A DNA stretch of 56,341 nt, taken from Spirochaetota bacterium (GTDB taxonomy: Bacteria; Spirochaetota; UBA4802; UBA5550). Both the position numbers and the translations under genes were made by a program. The notes below the pieces were generated by a model, which saw only the letters and a list, made by a program, of their open reading frames with translations, had not been told where the DNA came from and did no database searches. Positions 25,165-34,034 of the stretch are shown one piece after another. Location of the stretch: contig JAGNKX010000025.1 of the NCBI GenBank assembly GCA_017999915.1, forward strand, positions 1-56,341, in the 5' to 3' direction. The first letter of the stretch is position 1, and every line of letters begins with the position of its first letter.

Positions 25165-27744
25165 ATGAGAAAAATATCCCCGATCATACTATCATTGTTC
25201 GTTTTGCTTGCAACGTTCCAGGCCCTCTATTCCCAGCCTTCAAAATATGAAGGGAAGATGGTCAAGAAAATCCTGTTCCAGGGGTTGAAGAACGCCAACG
25301 AAGACGACCTGCTCTATATCATGAAGACCACGGTCGGGTACCCGCTGAAGGCCCTGGAAATCCGCGAGGACATCAAGAAGATATTCAAGAAAGGCAATTT
25401 TGAAAGCATTGTCGTAGAGGTCGAGGAATACATGGACGGCGTCCGCCTCAGGTTCGTCTGCAAGGAGCGCCCGGTCGTCAAGGAGATACGGTTCAAGGGG
25501 ATCGACAAGGTGTCCGAGTCCGACCTGACAACGGCCATCCCTATCAAGGAGGGATCGACCATACGGAAGGATTACCTCGAGAAGAGCGTCGCGGCCATCA
25601 AGAAGAAATACGAGGACGAGGGGCTCTTCAATTCCGTCGTACGCTACGAGGTCAAGCCGGCGCGCGGCGGCGACGACAGCAGCGTCGTGGTCAAGTTCAT
25701 CATCGACGAGGGGGAAGAGATTAAGGTCAGGAAGCTGACTGTCCTCGGTCCCAAGGCCCTGAACATGAAAGAGCTTCTCGCGGTCATGGAAACATCGGAA
25801 AAGAGCCTCTTCAAGGACGGCGATTTCAAGCGGGACGTGTGGGAGCAGGACAAGGCCAAACTCCTGGCCTATTACCGCCAGTACGGCTATCTCGACGCCC
25901 AGATACTCGAGGAGAGCGTCGAGTACGAGTGGGTGAACCCCGAGAAGAAGGACACGCGGGGCATCTTTATCACCCTCAAGATCGGCGAGGGCGACATCTA
26001 TTATTTTGACAGGTACACGGTGCAGATCCAGGGCAAGCCGGGAGAGACGGTCTTTACGTCCAAGGAGCTCATGAAGGATTTCGAGCAGACCAGGAGCGGC
26101 GCCGTGTTCAACGACACCACGTTCCAGATGGACCGGCAGACCATCAGCTTCAAGTATGCGTCCCGGGGATACATCTTCGCCCGGGTGGTCCCGAACCGGA
26201 CCGTGACGGAGCGCGAAGTGGTCGTGAAGGGCAAAAAGGTCAAGCGCAAGTTCGTGGCCGTCGACTTCTCCATCGAGGAGGGGAGCCAGGCCTACGTTGA
26301 CATGATCATCATCAAGGGGAATAAGAAGACCAAGGACAAGGTCATCCGGCGCGAGCTGATCATCAGGGAGGGCGACCTCTTCGATTCGCGGAAGCTGCAG
26401 CTGTCGCGCGAAAAGGTCTATAACCTGGGGTTCTTCAAGCAGGTCAATATCGACGTGCGGCCGGGGAGCCGCGAGGGATACATGAACCTGATAGTCGATG
26501 TGGAGGAGCAGCCCACCGGGACCATTTCCCTGGGAGGCGGGTACGGCACGACATCGGGGTTCTCCATCTTCGCGGACGTGGCTGAAAACAACCTCCTGGG
26601 CAACGGCCAGCGGGTGGGTGTGAGGTTCGAGTACGGGCCCGAGCGCACCTCCATAACCCTCTCCTTCGCGGAACGGTGGCTCTTCAACCAGCCCATCGGC
26701 CTGAACACATCCATTTTCTACAACCTCTATAACGTGAAGTCGACCCAGACGGTGTTCACCAGCATCGACAACGAGGCGAGCTACAAGCGCGAAGCCGTCG
26801 GCTACGCCCTGGGCTTGAGCTACCGGTTCCTGAATCATTACACGATCGGCACCAGCTGGGCCCACGCGTTAACCAGGGTCAAGGACCCGACCGGCAACAG
26901 CTCGGAAGAGGTCTTCTATTCGCAGAGGCTGGGATTCCAGGAGAAGAGGAGCATCACCGTCTTCCTGGCCCATGACTCGCGGGATAATTATTTGAATCCG
27001 ACGAAGGGGTTCAACATCGACCTCTCGGCGAACTTCACCGGCGGCAACGTCCTCGGCGGCTCTGACCACTACATAAAGATTAACCCCGAGATATATTTCT
27101 ATTTTTCGCCGTTCCATATCCCCTTCCTGAAGAGCCATCCCTGCGTCTTCGAGCTCAGGGCAAGCGGCTCCTTTATCGTGAGACCCATGGGCTGGGGCCA
27201 GGTCGACAGAAGACAGCCGAGGCACTCGAATTTCTATTATATGAGCAATGGAACGGTCGATCTCCGCGACACGTGGCTTGAAACCGAGGACCGCCTTAGC
27301 ATCGGCGGGCCCGAAACGCTGCGCGGCTGGGACTACTATGACAAGAGATTTCCGGAATCGTGGCAGAATGTGGGCCTCTTCCACCGCATCCTCTACGGCG
27401 CCGAGTTCCGCGTTCCCATTCACCCGCAGATGCTCTGGTTCGCCGTCTTTTTCGACGCCGGGTCCCTCTGGTCCGATCCCTTCTGGGAGCAGCAGCTGTC
27501 GGTGGATAACCAGAAGATCGTGTACCAGGACCTCTATACGAAAGAACTGCACCATATCCAGAATTTCGGGAAAATCAATCTCCTGAGCTATTTCAGGTAT
27601 TCCTACGGCTTCGGGTTCAGGGTCCAGATACCGATGATGCCGCTGCGTTTCTGGTTCGGCAGGAAGCTTATTTACAGCGGCGGGAGCTTCAAGAGCGTCG
27701 GCGGCCTTACCTTCCAGTTCGCCATAGGCGACATGAGGTTCTGA
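25165..27744 (+). CDS. bamA: Outer membrane assembly factor BamA (Omp85)
   Basis: An 859-residue Omp85 protein that folds barrel proteins into the outer membrane. Signal peptide at 1-24, then five POTRA domains (about 28-430, with VKKILFQGLKNANEDDL, VKEIRFKGIDKVSESDL, IIIKGNKKTKDKVIRREL), then the 16-strand barrel (about 450-859) with GGGYGTTSGFS, RLGFQEKRSITVFLAHDSRDNYLNPTKGF and a C-terminal F. Slightly longer than E. coli BamA. It overlaps the Skp-like gene by one base (TGATG), so the pair is translationally coupled. No lpxD or other lipid A genes follow. Confidence 0.95.
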   Translation: MRKISPIILSLFVLLATFQALYSQPSKYEGKMVKKILFQGLKNANEDDLLYIMKTTVGYPLKALEIREDIKKIFKKGNFESIVVEVEEYMDGVRLRFVCKERPVVKEIRFKGIDKVSESDLTTAIPIKEGSTIRKDYLEKSVAAIKKKYEDEGLFNSVVRYEVKPARGGDDSSVVVKFIIDEGEEIKVRKLTVLGPKALNMKELLAVMETSEKSLFKDGDFKRDVWEQDKAKLLAYYRQYGYLDAQILEESVEYEWVNPEKKDTRGIFITLKIGEGDIYYFDRYTVQIQGKPGETVFTSKELMKDFEQTRSGAVFNDTTFQMDRQTISFKYASRGYIFARVVPNRTVTEREVVVKGKKVKRKFVAVDFSIEEGSQAYVDMIIIKGNKKTKDKVIRRELIIREGDLFDSRKLQLSREKVYNLGFFKQVNIDVRPGSREGYMNLIVDVEEQPTGTISLGGGYGTTSGFSIFADVAENNLLGNGQRVGVRFEYGPERTSITLSFAERWLFNQPIGLNTSIFYNLYNVKSTQTVFTSIDNEASYKREAVGYALGLSYRFLNHYTIGTSWAHALTRVKDPTGNSSEEVFYSQRLGFQEKRSITVFLAHDSRDNYLNPTKGFNIDLSANFTGGNVLGGSDHYIKINPEIYFYFSPFHIPFLKSHPCVFELRASGSFIVRPMGWGQVDRRQPRHSNFYYMSNGTVDLRDTWLETEDRLSIGGPETLRGWDYYDKRFPESWQNVGLFHRILYGAEFRVPIHPQMLWFAVFFDAGSLWSDPFWEQQLSVDNQKIVYQDLYTKELHHIQNFGKINLLSYFRYSYGFGFRVQIPMMPLRFWFGRKLIYSGGSFKSVGGLTFQFAIGDMRF

Positions 27745-28238
27745 TGCGTTACGCCGCGGTCATGGTCGCCGCCGCGGTAGCGGTCTTTTCTTCCTGCTCA
27801 TACTTCAAGAAGAAGGGCGACATCGGTCCGCCCCCGGTCGTGCGCTACATGAGCCTGAAGGCGGTCTATTCCTACGCCCTCGGCAAAAACCGTGACGCCC
27901 TGTACGTGAAGAAAAAACTGGACCAGAAGCTGGCCCGGATGAAGGAGATCGAGCGCGACCTGAATGAGCCCTCCGGCGACCATGTCGCCATCCTGGATGA
28001 ATACCGGGCCCTCGCGGCTGACCTTGCAGCGCTCAGGGGGAAAAGCAGGTATTACAAGGGGATACTCCTGACCCAGATCGACCGGGCCGTGAAGAACGTC
28101 GCGAAAAAAAAAGAGATAGATTTTATCATCAATATAGGCGATGAGCTGATCTATGCCAGAAAAGAATACGATGTCACGGAGGATGTCATCCTTGAAATCA
28201 CGAGACTCGATGAGCGCAGGGCTCCGGAAGCGCGGTAA
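27744..28238 (+). CDS. OmpH/Skp-like periplasmic chaperone, lipoprotein-like
   Basis: A 164-residue exported helical protein following bamA as skp does in many genomes. The signal ends in FSSC (Cys18), suggesting lipidation, which is unusual for soluble Skp. The body is coiled-coil-like (KKKLDQKLARMKEIERDLNEPSGDHVAILDEYRALAADLAALRGKSRYYKGILL), followed by the conserved IDFIINIGDELIYARKEYDVTEDVILEI, matching the end of OmpH proteins. It should carry unfolded outer-membrane proteins to BamA. It overlaps the next gene. Confidence 0.8.
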   Translation: MRYAAVMVAAAVAVFSSCSYFKKKGDIGPPPVVRYMSLKAVYSYALGKNRDALYVKKKLDQKLARMKEIERDLNEPSGDHVAILDEYRALAADLAALRGKSRYYKGILLTQIDRAVKNVAKKKEIDFIINIGDELIYARKEYDVTEDVILEITRLDERRAPEAR

Positions 28239-28935
28239 TGCGGGCGGTCCGGGCCTTCGATTGATGGGCGGTATGCTGCTGCCGGTCTTCGCGATGCTGT
28301 CAATCGTGGCGGCGCCCGCCTGCGCCGGCAAGGAAGATCTTGTCAGAAAGGCCTTTTCCACCTTTAAGGGCGGTTACGTCATATTCGTGAGCAAAAAGAA
28401 CTTCAGGCTGGAAGTGTACGACAGGCGCATGGCGGTCGTCGCCGCCTATACCGTCGGTTACGGCTCCAATCCCGACATGAAGCGGAAAGTCTATGAGGGC
28501 GACAACAGGACTCCGGAGGGAGTCTACGCGGTAAACGAGATTTTGAGCATGGACGCGGACCCGAAATCGCCGTCCTACCGCGTGCTGCGGGACATGAATA
28601 AAAAGTACTTCCGCGCAAAGGAAGGGCACCCCAGGTTCGGGGAGCCGGATGTCGACCTGGGAGACAACGCCTATGGTCCCCGCTATTACGGCATAGATTA
28701 TCCCAACAGGGAGGACCGCAAGCGGTACCGCGCGGCCCTGCACAAAGGCGCCGTACCGGCCGTCAAGGGTAAAAGGGCGGGGATCGGGTACGGCATCGCC
28801 ATACACGGCAATAACGATGAGAACGCCATCGGGCACCTGTCGTCGAACGGCTGCGTCAGGATGTTCAACCGGGACGCGGTGGAGCTGGAGCAGTATATCC
28901 AATTGGGAACGCCGGTCATTATTCTGGCGGAATAA
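28210..28935 (+). CDS. L,D-transpeptidase (YkuD) family protein
   Basis: About 241 residues with an N-terminal membrane/signal segment (GGMLLPVFAMLSIVAAPACA). The YkuD catalytic region is clear: IAIHGNNDENAIGHLSSNGCVRM, which contains the HG, the SNGC cysteine nucleophile and the following R. Such enzymes form 3-3 peptidoglycan crosslinks or attach lipoproteins to the wall. The start is uncertain: ATG at 28210 and 28264 are both possible, and the frame opens at 28153; all overlap the Skp-like gene to some degree. The protein also has a proximal VIFVSKKNFRLEVYDR strand, typical of the fold. Confidence 0.85.
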   Translation: MSAGLRKRGNAGGPGLRLMGGMLLPVFAMLSIVAAPACAGKEDLVRKAFSTFKGGYVIFVSKKNFRLEVYDRRMAVVAAYTVGYGSNPDMKRKVYEGDNRTPEGVYAVNEILSMDADPKSPSYRVLRDMNKKYFRAKEGHPRFGEPDVDLGDNAYGPRYYGIDYPNREDRKRYRAALHKGAVPAVKGKRAGIGYGIAIHGNNDENAIGHLSSNGCVRMFNRDAVELEQYIQLGTPVIILAE

Positions 28936-28953
28936 CGGGATACCCTCGCAGGA

Positions 28954-28969
28954 GCGCGGCATGCCGCGC
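28954..28969. repeat. REP-like GC palindrome
   Basis: GCGCGGCATGCCGCGC, a 16-base perfect palindrome 18 bases after the transpeptidase stop. Same core as at 12674 and 39719. Confidence 0.55.
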
Positions 28970-29048
28970 CCATACATCAATTTTTTCTGTTGACATTATT
29001 CCGGCTGCTGATGAATACTGTCGCTGAATTTTTTTAGGGAGGACCATA

Positions 29049-29384
29049 GTGTTACAATTAACAGGCATAGCATACGCCGCATCCGAAGGCGCGGCCCAGG
29101 GAGGACAGGGGATGCAATCGGCGTTGGGCAATTACAGCTTCATCATTCTCATGGTGGCGACCATCGCCATCTTTTATTTTCTCCTGATCCGTCCGCAGAA
29201 AAAAAAGGAAAAGGAGCGGATGGAAATGATTACCGCCCTCAAGAAAGGGGACAGGGTTATCACGGCCGGAGGGATGTATGGAATCATTGACAGCTTCAAG
29301 GAAGGAGATATCGTGGTGCTTAAGATATCCGGCAATACCAAGGTCGAATTCCTGAAGAGCGCCATACAGAACAAAATTCCATAA
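29049..29384 (+). CDS. yajC: Preprotein translocase subunit YajC
   Basis: A 111-residue YajC with one membrane helix (about 29-48, YSFIILMVATIAIFYFLLI), the conserved RPQKKKEKERMEMI and the GDRVITAGGMYGIIDSF beta region. It accompanies SecDF. The start codon is GTG at 29049, chosen because GGGAGGACC precedes it at correct spacing and no ATG fits. The N-terminal extension of about 28 residues is Gly/Ala/Gln-rich. Confidence 0.93.
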   Translation: MLQLTGIAYAASEGAAQGGQGMQSALGNYSFIILMVATIAIFYFLLIRPQKKKEKERMEMITALKKGDRVITAGGMYGIIDSFKEGDIVVLKISGNTKVEFLKSAIQNKIP

Positions 29385-29407
29385 AATATTAAAGAAGACT
29401 AACTGCC

Positions 29408-30064
29408 ATGAAAAAAAACCTGCCGTATCTTCTGCTGATTATATCGATACCGGTCTGCCTGTTCGTCGGCGCCATGGCGCAGGAGAGCGCAGGCGACCCG
29501 TCCGGCAAGGAATCAACTTCCATTGAAAAGCGCGATGGCGCCAGGACCGATTCGGCATCGGAAAAGGATGCGAAAATCCAGGGAAAAGAGGGGACTGCCG
29601 CTGCCGATAAAAAAGCAGCCGCCGATAATCTGAAAAAAGGGGCAGCCAAAAAAGCGGCCGCGAAAAAAAAGGAAGCAAAAAAACAGCCCGACAAGAAGCC
29701 GGAAGAAAAGAAAAAAGAGGCGGTCAGGAAAGAAGAGCCAAAGGAAGATATCCCGGAGGGAAACATTGACCGGGAGAGCGGCGACAGCCTCCTCATGATC
29801 GATCATGAAGGGATTAAGTACAACCGGATCCCGGACATCACCATCAAGGCGGAAGAGCCCGGCCAGGACCTGGTGAGGATCCCCGATGATAAGATAACGG
29901 CGAAGGAAAAGGAAAAGCCGAAGGGGGGCGGTATTTTCGGGGCCAAGACCGATACGATCGCCCGCTGGGGCCTGTTGATTTTCCTTTTTGTGATTTTCAT
30001 AATTTACAAGGCAAGAGCAAAGAAATCCCGAAGAAAGGGCTCTCGGATAATAACTAAACGATAA
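29408..30064 (+). CDS. Membrane protein with charged linker between yajC and secD
   Basis: A 218-residue protein of unknown family. An N-terminal signal or membrane segment (LLIISIPVCLFVGAMAQ) is followed by a Lys/Ala/Glu-rich low-complexity stretch (about residues 25-118), a conserved-looking patch (SLLMIDHEGIKYNRIPDITIKAEEPGQDLVRIPDDKI), and a single membrane helix (GLLIFLFVIFIIYKARAK) with a basic tail. Its place inside the yajC-secD-secF run (23 bases after yajC, 19 before secD) suggests a lineage-specific accessory to the translocon; this is inference from position. Confidence 0.75.
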   Translation: MKKNLPYLLLIISIPVCLFVGAMAQESAGDPSGKESTSIEKRDGARTDSASEKDAKIQGKEGTAAADKKAAADNLKKGAAKKAAAKKKEAKKQPDKKPEEKKKEAVRKEEPKEDIPEGNIDRESGDSLLMIDHEGIKYNRIPDITIKAEEPGQDLVRIPDDKITAKEKEKPKGGGIFGAKTDTIARWGLLIFLFVIFIIYKARAKKSRRKGSRIITKR

Positions 30065-30083
30065 ACAGATTCAGGGGACTTGC

Positions 30084-31745
30084 ATGACCAGGGGAATGGT
30101 ATATAAACTGATATTTATCCTGCTGATAATCGCTTTTTCGATCGTGCTGATTTTGCCGACGGTGGGCGAGAACACGATGCGGATATTGATGAGCGGCGAC
30201 GCCACGGCTGAACAGATCGGGGCGGTCAAAAAGAAGTTTCCGCCGGAATCCTATGTTCTCACCCAAAAAGAGAATACCATTACGGTAACGGGCAGGAACC
30301 TCAACGACGCGGTCATGAACGACGTGAGGACCTTCCCGGGCGTCAGGAACGCCGTGATCCGGAAACACTGGGCCGAAGACGCGGTCCTGGCGAAAAAGGT
30401 GAATCTTGGTCTTGACCTCCAGGGCGGGATGCACCTGGTGCTCCAGGCCGATTTCGCGAAGATCGAAAGCAAGTCCGTCGACAAAAAGAAGCTTACCGAA
30501 AAAGAAAAAACCGAAATGACCCAGCAGGCCCTCGAGCTGATCCGGAACCGGATCGACAAGTTCGGCGTTGCCGAGCCATCGATTCGGCCGCGCGGCAATG
30601 AAGCGATCGAAATACAGCTTCCGGGTGTCAAGGACCCCCGTGCCGTCAAGAAGGCGATCGGAACCACGGGCCAGGTGGAGTACCGCCTGGTGGATGACGC
30701 CTATACGGCGAAGGCCGGGGAATGGCTCCGGCAGAATTACAAGGAGAAGGCGCTGCCTGAAGATGTCGAGCAGCAGGACAAGCTCCTGGCCGATATAACG
30801 GCGGGGATACAGCTTCCCAGGGATCTCGAGGTGCTGTACAACTGGGAACGCGTGAAGGACTCCAAAAAAATAATCCCCCAATACCCGGTTGTTTTGAAGA
30901 AAGAAGTGGCAATTGCCGGTACGGACATCAACAAGGCCTGGATCGGCAATGATGAATACGGCGGCCTCGCGGTCCATTTCACGACCACCGCCGAGGGCGC
31001 CACCAAGTTCGCCGACGTCACTTCGAAGAAGAACTGGGGCAAGAAGCTCGCCATCGTCATTGACGACAAGGTGCGGAGCGCGCCGCGGTTGAACGTGCAG
31101 ATCACCAGCGGATCGGCCATGATCAACGGGAATTTCACCTACGAGGAAGTCAACACGCTGACCCGCATCATAAAAGAAGGGGCGCTGCCCGTCGACCTGA
31201 ACATCATCGAGGAGCGCACCGTCGGTCCTTCCCTGGGGCAGGACTCCATCGAGGCCGGCGTCAAGGCGGCGATCCTCGGTTTTACCGGCATCCTGATCTT
31301 CATGATGCTGTATTATCGGTTGGCCGGTATAATCGCGGGCGCCGGCCTTGTGCTGAACGCCATATTCCAGATGGCTCTGCTCTCATGGCTCGGGTTCACC
31401 CTGACGCTGCCCGGCATTGCCGGTATCATCCTCACCGCCGGTATGGCGGTTGACGCGAACGTCCTCATCTATGAGCGCATGAAGGAGGAGCTGGCGAACG
31501 GGAAATCGGTGCGCATGGCCGTGAGCCTCGGTTTCGACCGGGCCTTCTGGGCCATCTTCGACGGTAACCTGACAACGCTCATTTCGGCCTTCGTGCTGGC
31601 GCAGTTCGGCACCGGCCCCATCAAGGGCTTCGCGGTTACCCTGACCATCGGTCTGATCGTCAGCATGTTCGTATCCCTGTATATCACGCGATTCGTTTAC
31701 GAGCTGATATCATTGAACAAAAAAATCAAGCGGCTCAGCATTTAA
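30084..31745 (+). CDS. secD: Protein translocase subunit SecD
   Basis: A 553-residue SecD. TM1 (about 8-28), the LGLDLQGGMHLVLQ motif (about 108-122), the periplasmic P1 domain with IRNRIDKFGVAEPSIRPRGNEAIEIQLPG, the second periplasmic lobe and five C-terminal helices (about 380-545) with the GMAVDANVLIYERMKEEL motif are all present. SecDF uses the proton gradient to pull translocating chains. AGGGGAC precedes the ATG; secF follows after 8 bases. Confidence 0.97.
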   Translation: MTRGMVYKLIFILLIIAFSIVLILPTVGENTMRILMSGDATAEQIGAVKKKFPPESYVLTQKENTITVTGRNLNDAVMNDVRTFPGVRNAVIRKHWAEDAVLAKKVNLGLDLQGGMHLVLQADFAKIESKSVDKKKLTEKEKTEMTQQALELIRNRIDKFGVAEPSIRPRGNEAIEIQLPGVKDPRAVKKAIGTTGQVEYRLVDDAYTAKAGEWLRQNYKEKALPEDVEQQDKLLADITAGIQLPRDLEVLYNWERVKDSKKIIPQYPVVLKKEVAIAGTDINKAWIGNDEYGGLAVHFTTTAEGATKFADVTSKKNWGKKLAIVIDDKVRSAPRLNVQITSGSAMINGNFTYEEVNTLTRIIKEGALPVDLNIIEERTVGPSLGQDSIEAGVKAAILGFTGILIFMMLYYRLAGIIAGAGLVLNAIFQMALLSWLGFTLTLPGIAGIILTAGMAVDANVLIYERMKEELANGKSVRMAVSLGFDRAFWAIFDGNLTTLISAFVLAQFGTGPIKGFAVTLTIGLIVSMFVSLYITRFVYELISLNKKIKRLSI

Positions 31746-31753
31746 GGGGGCTC

Positions 31754-33067
31754 ATGTTGAAACAACGGACAATACCATTTCTTAAATATAGATATTTCGC
31801 CTACGGCCTGTCGATAACCCTGTTCGTGGTGTTCCTGGTGTGGGGCCTCATATCCAAGGGGCTGAACCTGGGCGTGGATTTCGTCGGCGGGCAGAAGATC
31901 ATCGCCAGGTTCGAGAAGGGAGTCGACGAGGGGAAGATCAGGAAGGTCCTCGGCGCTTACAACCCGATGGTCCAGCAGATCGGCGAACTCGACAACCATG
32001 AATTCATCATCACGACCAAGCTCCAGGAAGATTCCGCCTTCATGTACGCCGAGAAGATGAGAAAAACGCTGGAGGAGAAATACCCGAAGGCCCGGCTGCA
32101 GAAGAGCGCCGCCGTATTCGTCGCCCTGAAGGGGGTGGACGAGGCCAAGCTCAACGCGGCCATCGCGGGGCTTGACGCGGAAGCGCGCAGGATCGGGGAC
32201 CCCGGCAGGAATGAATATATCATTTTCAAAAAGGAGACAAAAGAGGCGGCTGAAAAAAAGAAATCCGTGTACACCGACGACAAGGTGGAAAACCTGGTGC
32301 GCGGAACCTTCGATGGCGCGGAGATCATTAACGGCATATCCATTCCCATCGTCTTCGACAAGCCGATGGATGACGAGATGAGCGGCCTGGCGAAAAAGTA
32401 CGACGCCTCGGCCCTGAAGGTCGATACCGCGGCGAAGCCGACCTATGTAATATACAAGATCGTCGTCGACGAATCCGACCGGATCAAGGCCCATCTCGAG
32501 AAAAATTTCAAGAAGGTGTCAGTTCTCAGCACCGAGAACGTCGGTCCCGCGGTCGGCAGCTATCTCAGGCAGTCGGCTTTAAAGCTCATCATCGTGTCCA
32601 TCATCCTCATGACCATCTATCTCGCGTACCGCTTCGAGTTCAGGTACTCGGTGGGCGCCATGGCCGCGGTTCTCCATGACGTCATTCTGTCGGTCGCCTA
32701 TTGCGGCTTTGCCGGCATCGAAATCAACATCTCGGTCGTCGCCGCCCTGCTCACCATTTTCGGTTACTCGGTCAACGACACCATCGTCATATTCGACCGG
32801 ATCAGGGAGAACACGCAGATAGAAACGAAAATATCCATGGTGGATATCGTGAACGGCTCGATAACAGTGACGATGTCCCGGACGATCCTTACCTCGTTCC
32901 TGACCCTTTTAAGCGTATTCGCCCTCTTCCTCCTTGGCGGCGAGGGAATCAGCGAATTTGCCCAGGTCCTTCTCTTCGGCATGATAGTCGGGTGCTACTC
33001 GACGATCTACATCGCTTCGCCGGTCGTGCTGTCCTGGGAAAAACTGATGCAAAGGGTGCGGTCATAA
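31754..33067 (+). CDS. secF: Protein translocase subunit SecF, with enlarged periplasmic domain
   Basis: A 437-residue SecF, about 120 longer than usual. TM1 and LGVDFVGGQKI are followed by a periplasmic part that runs to about residue 255 instead of the usual 125, containing a charged insertion (about residues 60-200, including KKETKEAAEKKKSVYTDD). The C-terminal five helices with VNDTIVIFDRIREN and SRTILTSFLTLLS are normal. The pair with secD is complete. The insertion has no recognised domain. Confidence 0.94.
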   Translation: MLKQRTIPFLKYRYFAYGLSITLFVVFLVWGLISKGLNLGVDFVGGQKIIARFEKGVDEGKIRKVLGAYNPMVQQIGELDNHEFIITTKLQEDSAFMYAEKMRKTLEEKYPKARLQKSAAVFVALKGVDEAKLNAAIAGLDAEARRIGDPGRNEYIIFKKETKEAAEKKKSVYTDDKVENLVRGTFDGAEIINGISIPIVFDKPMDDEMSGLAKKYDASALKVDTAAKPTYVIYKIVVDESDRIKAHLEKNFKKVSVLSTENVGPAVGSYLRQSALKLIIVSIILMTIYLAYRFEFRYSVGAMAAVLHDVILSVAYCGFAGIEINISVVAALLTIFGYSVNDTIVIFDRIRENTQIETKISMVDIVNGSITVTMSRTILTSFLTLLSVFALFLLGGEGISEFAQVLLFGMIVGCYSTIYIASPVVLSWEKLMQRVRS

Positions 33068-33155
33068 CGCGTCTCGAGGCGCTTTATTCCGGTATGCGTG
33101 CCTGAATGCGGAGCGGATCGGCACCGGTCCGCCCGCCGACGAGGAGGCGTTCAGA

Positions 33156-34034
33156 TTGAAAAAGTGCGTCCCGCTGCTGATATTCCTCATGCTTGTGTCC
33201 TGTATCGGATCCATATCGGCACAGGAATACGGCGGCCGTAAGATCGCCGACTTTACCCGCTACCTTGTCGGTCATAAGGAATACTACCGGGCCCTTGTGG
33301 AGCTGAAGCGGCTCCAGTCGACGGCGCCGGGTCATATCTCCCCCCTCGCATTCAGCGTTACCGAGAACTTCCTCCTCTTCCAGGGAAAACAGTACAAGGA
33401 CATATTAAACGGCCCGTCGCGTCCAAACTCGCCCCTGGAGGCGGCCGCGGTCTCGCTGTTCCGGTACGACGCGGCCGTGGCGCTCCATGACTATGGAAAG
33501 GCTGAAGCCGTTCTTGCCGCATGGAGCCCTGCTTCCGAGCCGTTTCTTGACCGGTGCTTGAAGAAGCGGAGGCTTTTTTCCTATCTAGCGGCGCGGCGCT
33601 ACAACGAGGCGTCGCTCTTATGCGAAGCCCTGCCGGGGGCCGATTTCAGCGCCTGCCGGGAGCTCATCGGAATGGCCCGGGAAAGCTTTTCCCGCGACAA
33701 AAAGCCGTGGCTTGCCGCGGTCCTGGGGATCATACCCGGCGCCGGCTACATGTATGCAGGCCAGTATGCCACCGGCGTCTTCGCCTTTCTCCTTATATCC
33801 ATCGATGTCATCATGACCTATTTCGCCTTCCGCACCGGCAATGACGTGATCGGTTATTTCACCGGGGTCATCGGCGGGTTTTTTTACGCGGGGAGCATCG
33901 CCGGGGGATATTTCGCGGCCCAGCGATTCAACCTGGGCCAGGGCGGATCAGTCGGTTCATCCATGGCGGAAAAGCTCAGGTTCGACCGCGACCGTGACGA
34001 GATATTTAACAGGCATGGGATAGGACACAATTGA
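33156..34034 (+). CDS. Exported/membrane protein with C-terminal multi-helix domain
   Basis: A 292-residue protein starting at TTG, chosen because a perfect GAGGAGG stands eight bases upstream. The N-terminal segment (about 1-24) is a signal with a possible lipobox LVSC. The middle (25-180) is helical and resembles tetratricopeptide-like hairpins. The C-terminal part (about 185-262) holds three or four membrane helices opened by WLAAVLGIIPGAGYMYAGQYATGVFAFLL, a TM2-like motif seen in many small-solute or unknown membrane proteins. No specific family. Its TGA overlaps the TTG of ribD. Confidence 0.72.
   Translation: MKKCVPLLIFLMLVSCIGSISAQEYGGRKIADFTRYLVGHKEYYRALVELKRLQSTAPGHISPLAFSVTENFLLFQGKQYKDILNGPSRPNSPLEAAAVSLFRYDAAVALHDYGKAEAVLAAWSPASEPFLDRCLKKRRLFSYLAARRYNEASLLCEALPGADFSACRELIGMARESFSRDKKPWLAAVLGIIPGAGYMYAGQYATGVFAFLLISIDVIMTYFAFRTGNDVIGYFTGVIGGFFYAGSIAGGYFAAQRFNLGQGGSVGSSMAEKLRFDRDRDEIFNRHGIGHN

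Noticed and set aside
25240-26865. 541-residue minus-strand open frame across bamA
   Set aside because: It is the complement of a well-supported Omp85 gene, has low-complexity Leu/Asp/Val composition and no ribosome binding site.
33068-33155. FMN riboswitch before the ribD-ribE genes
   Set aside because: The conserved RFN element sequences are absent.
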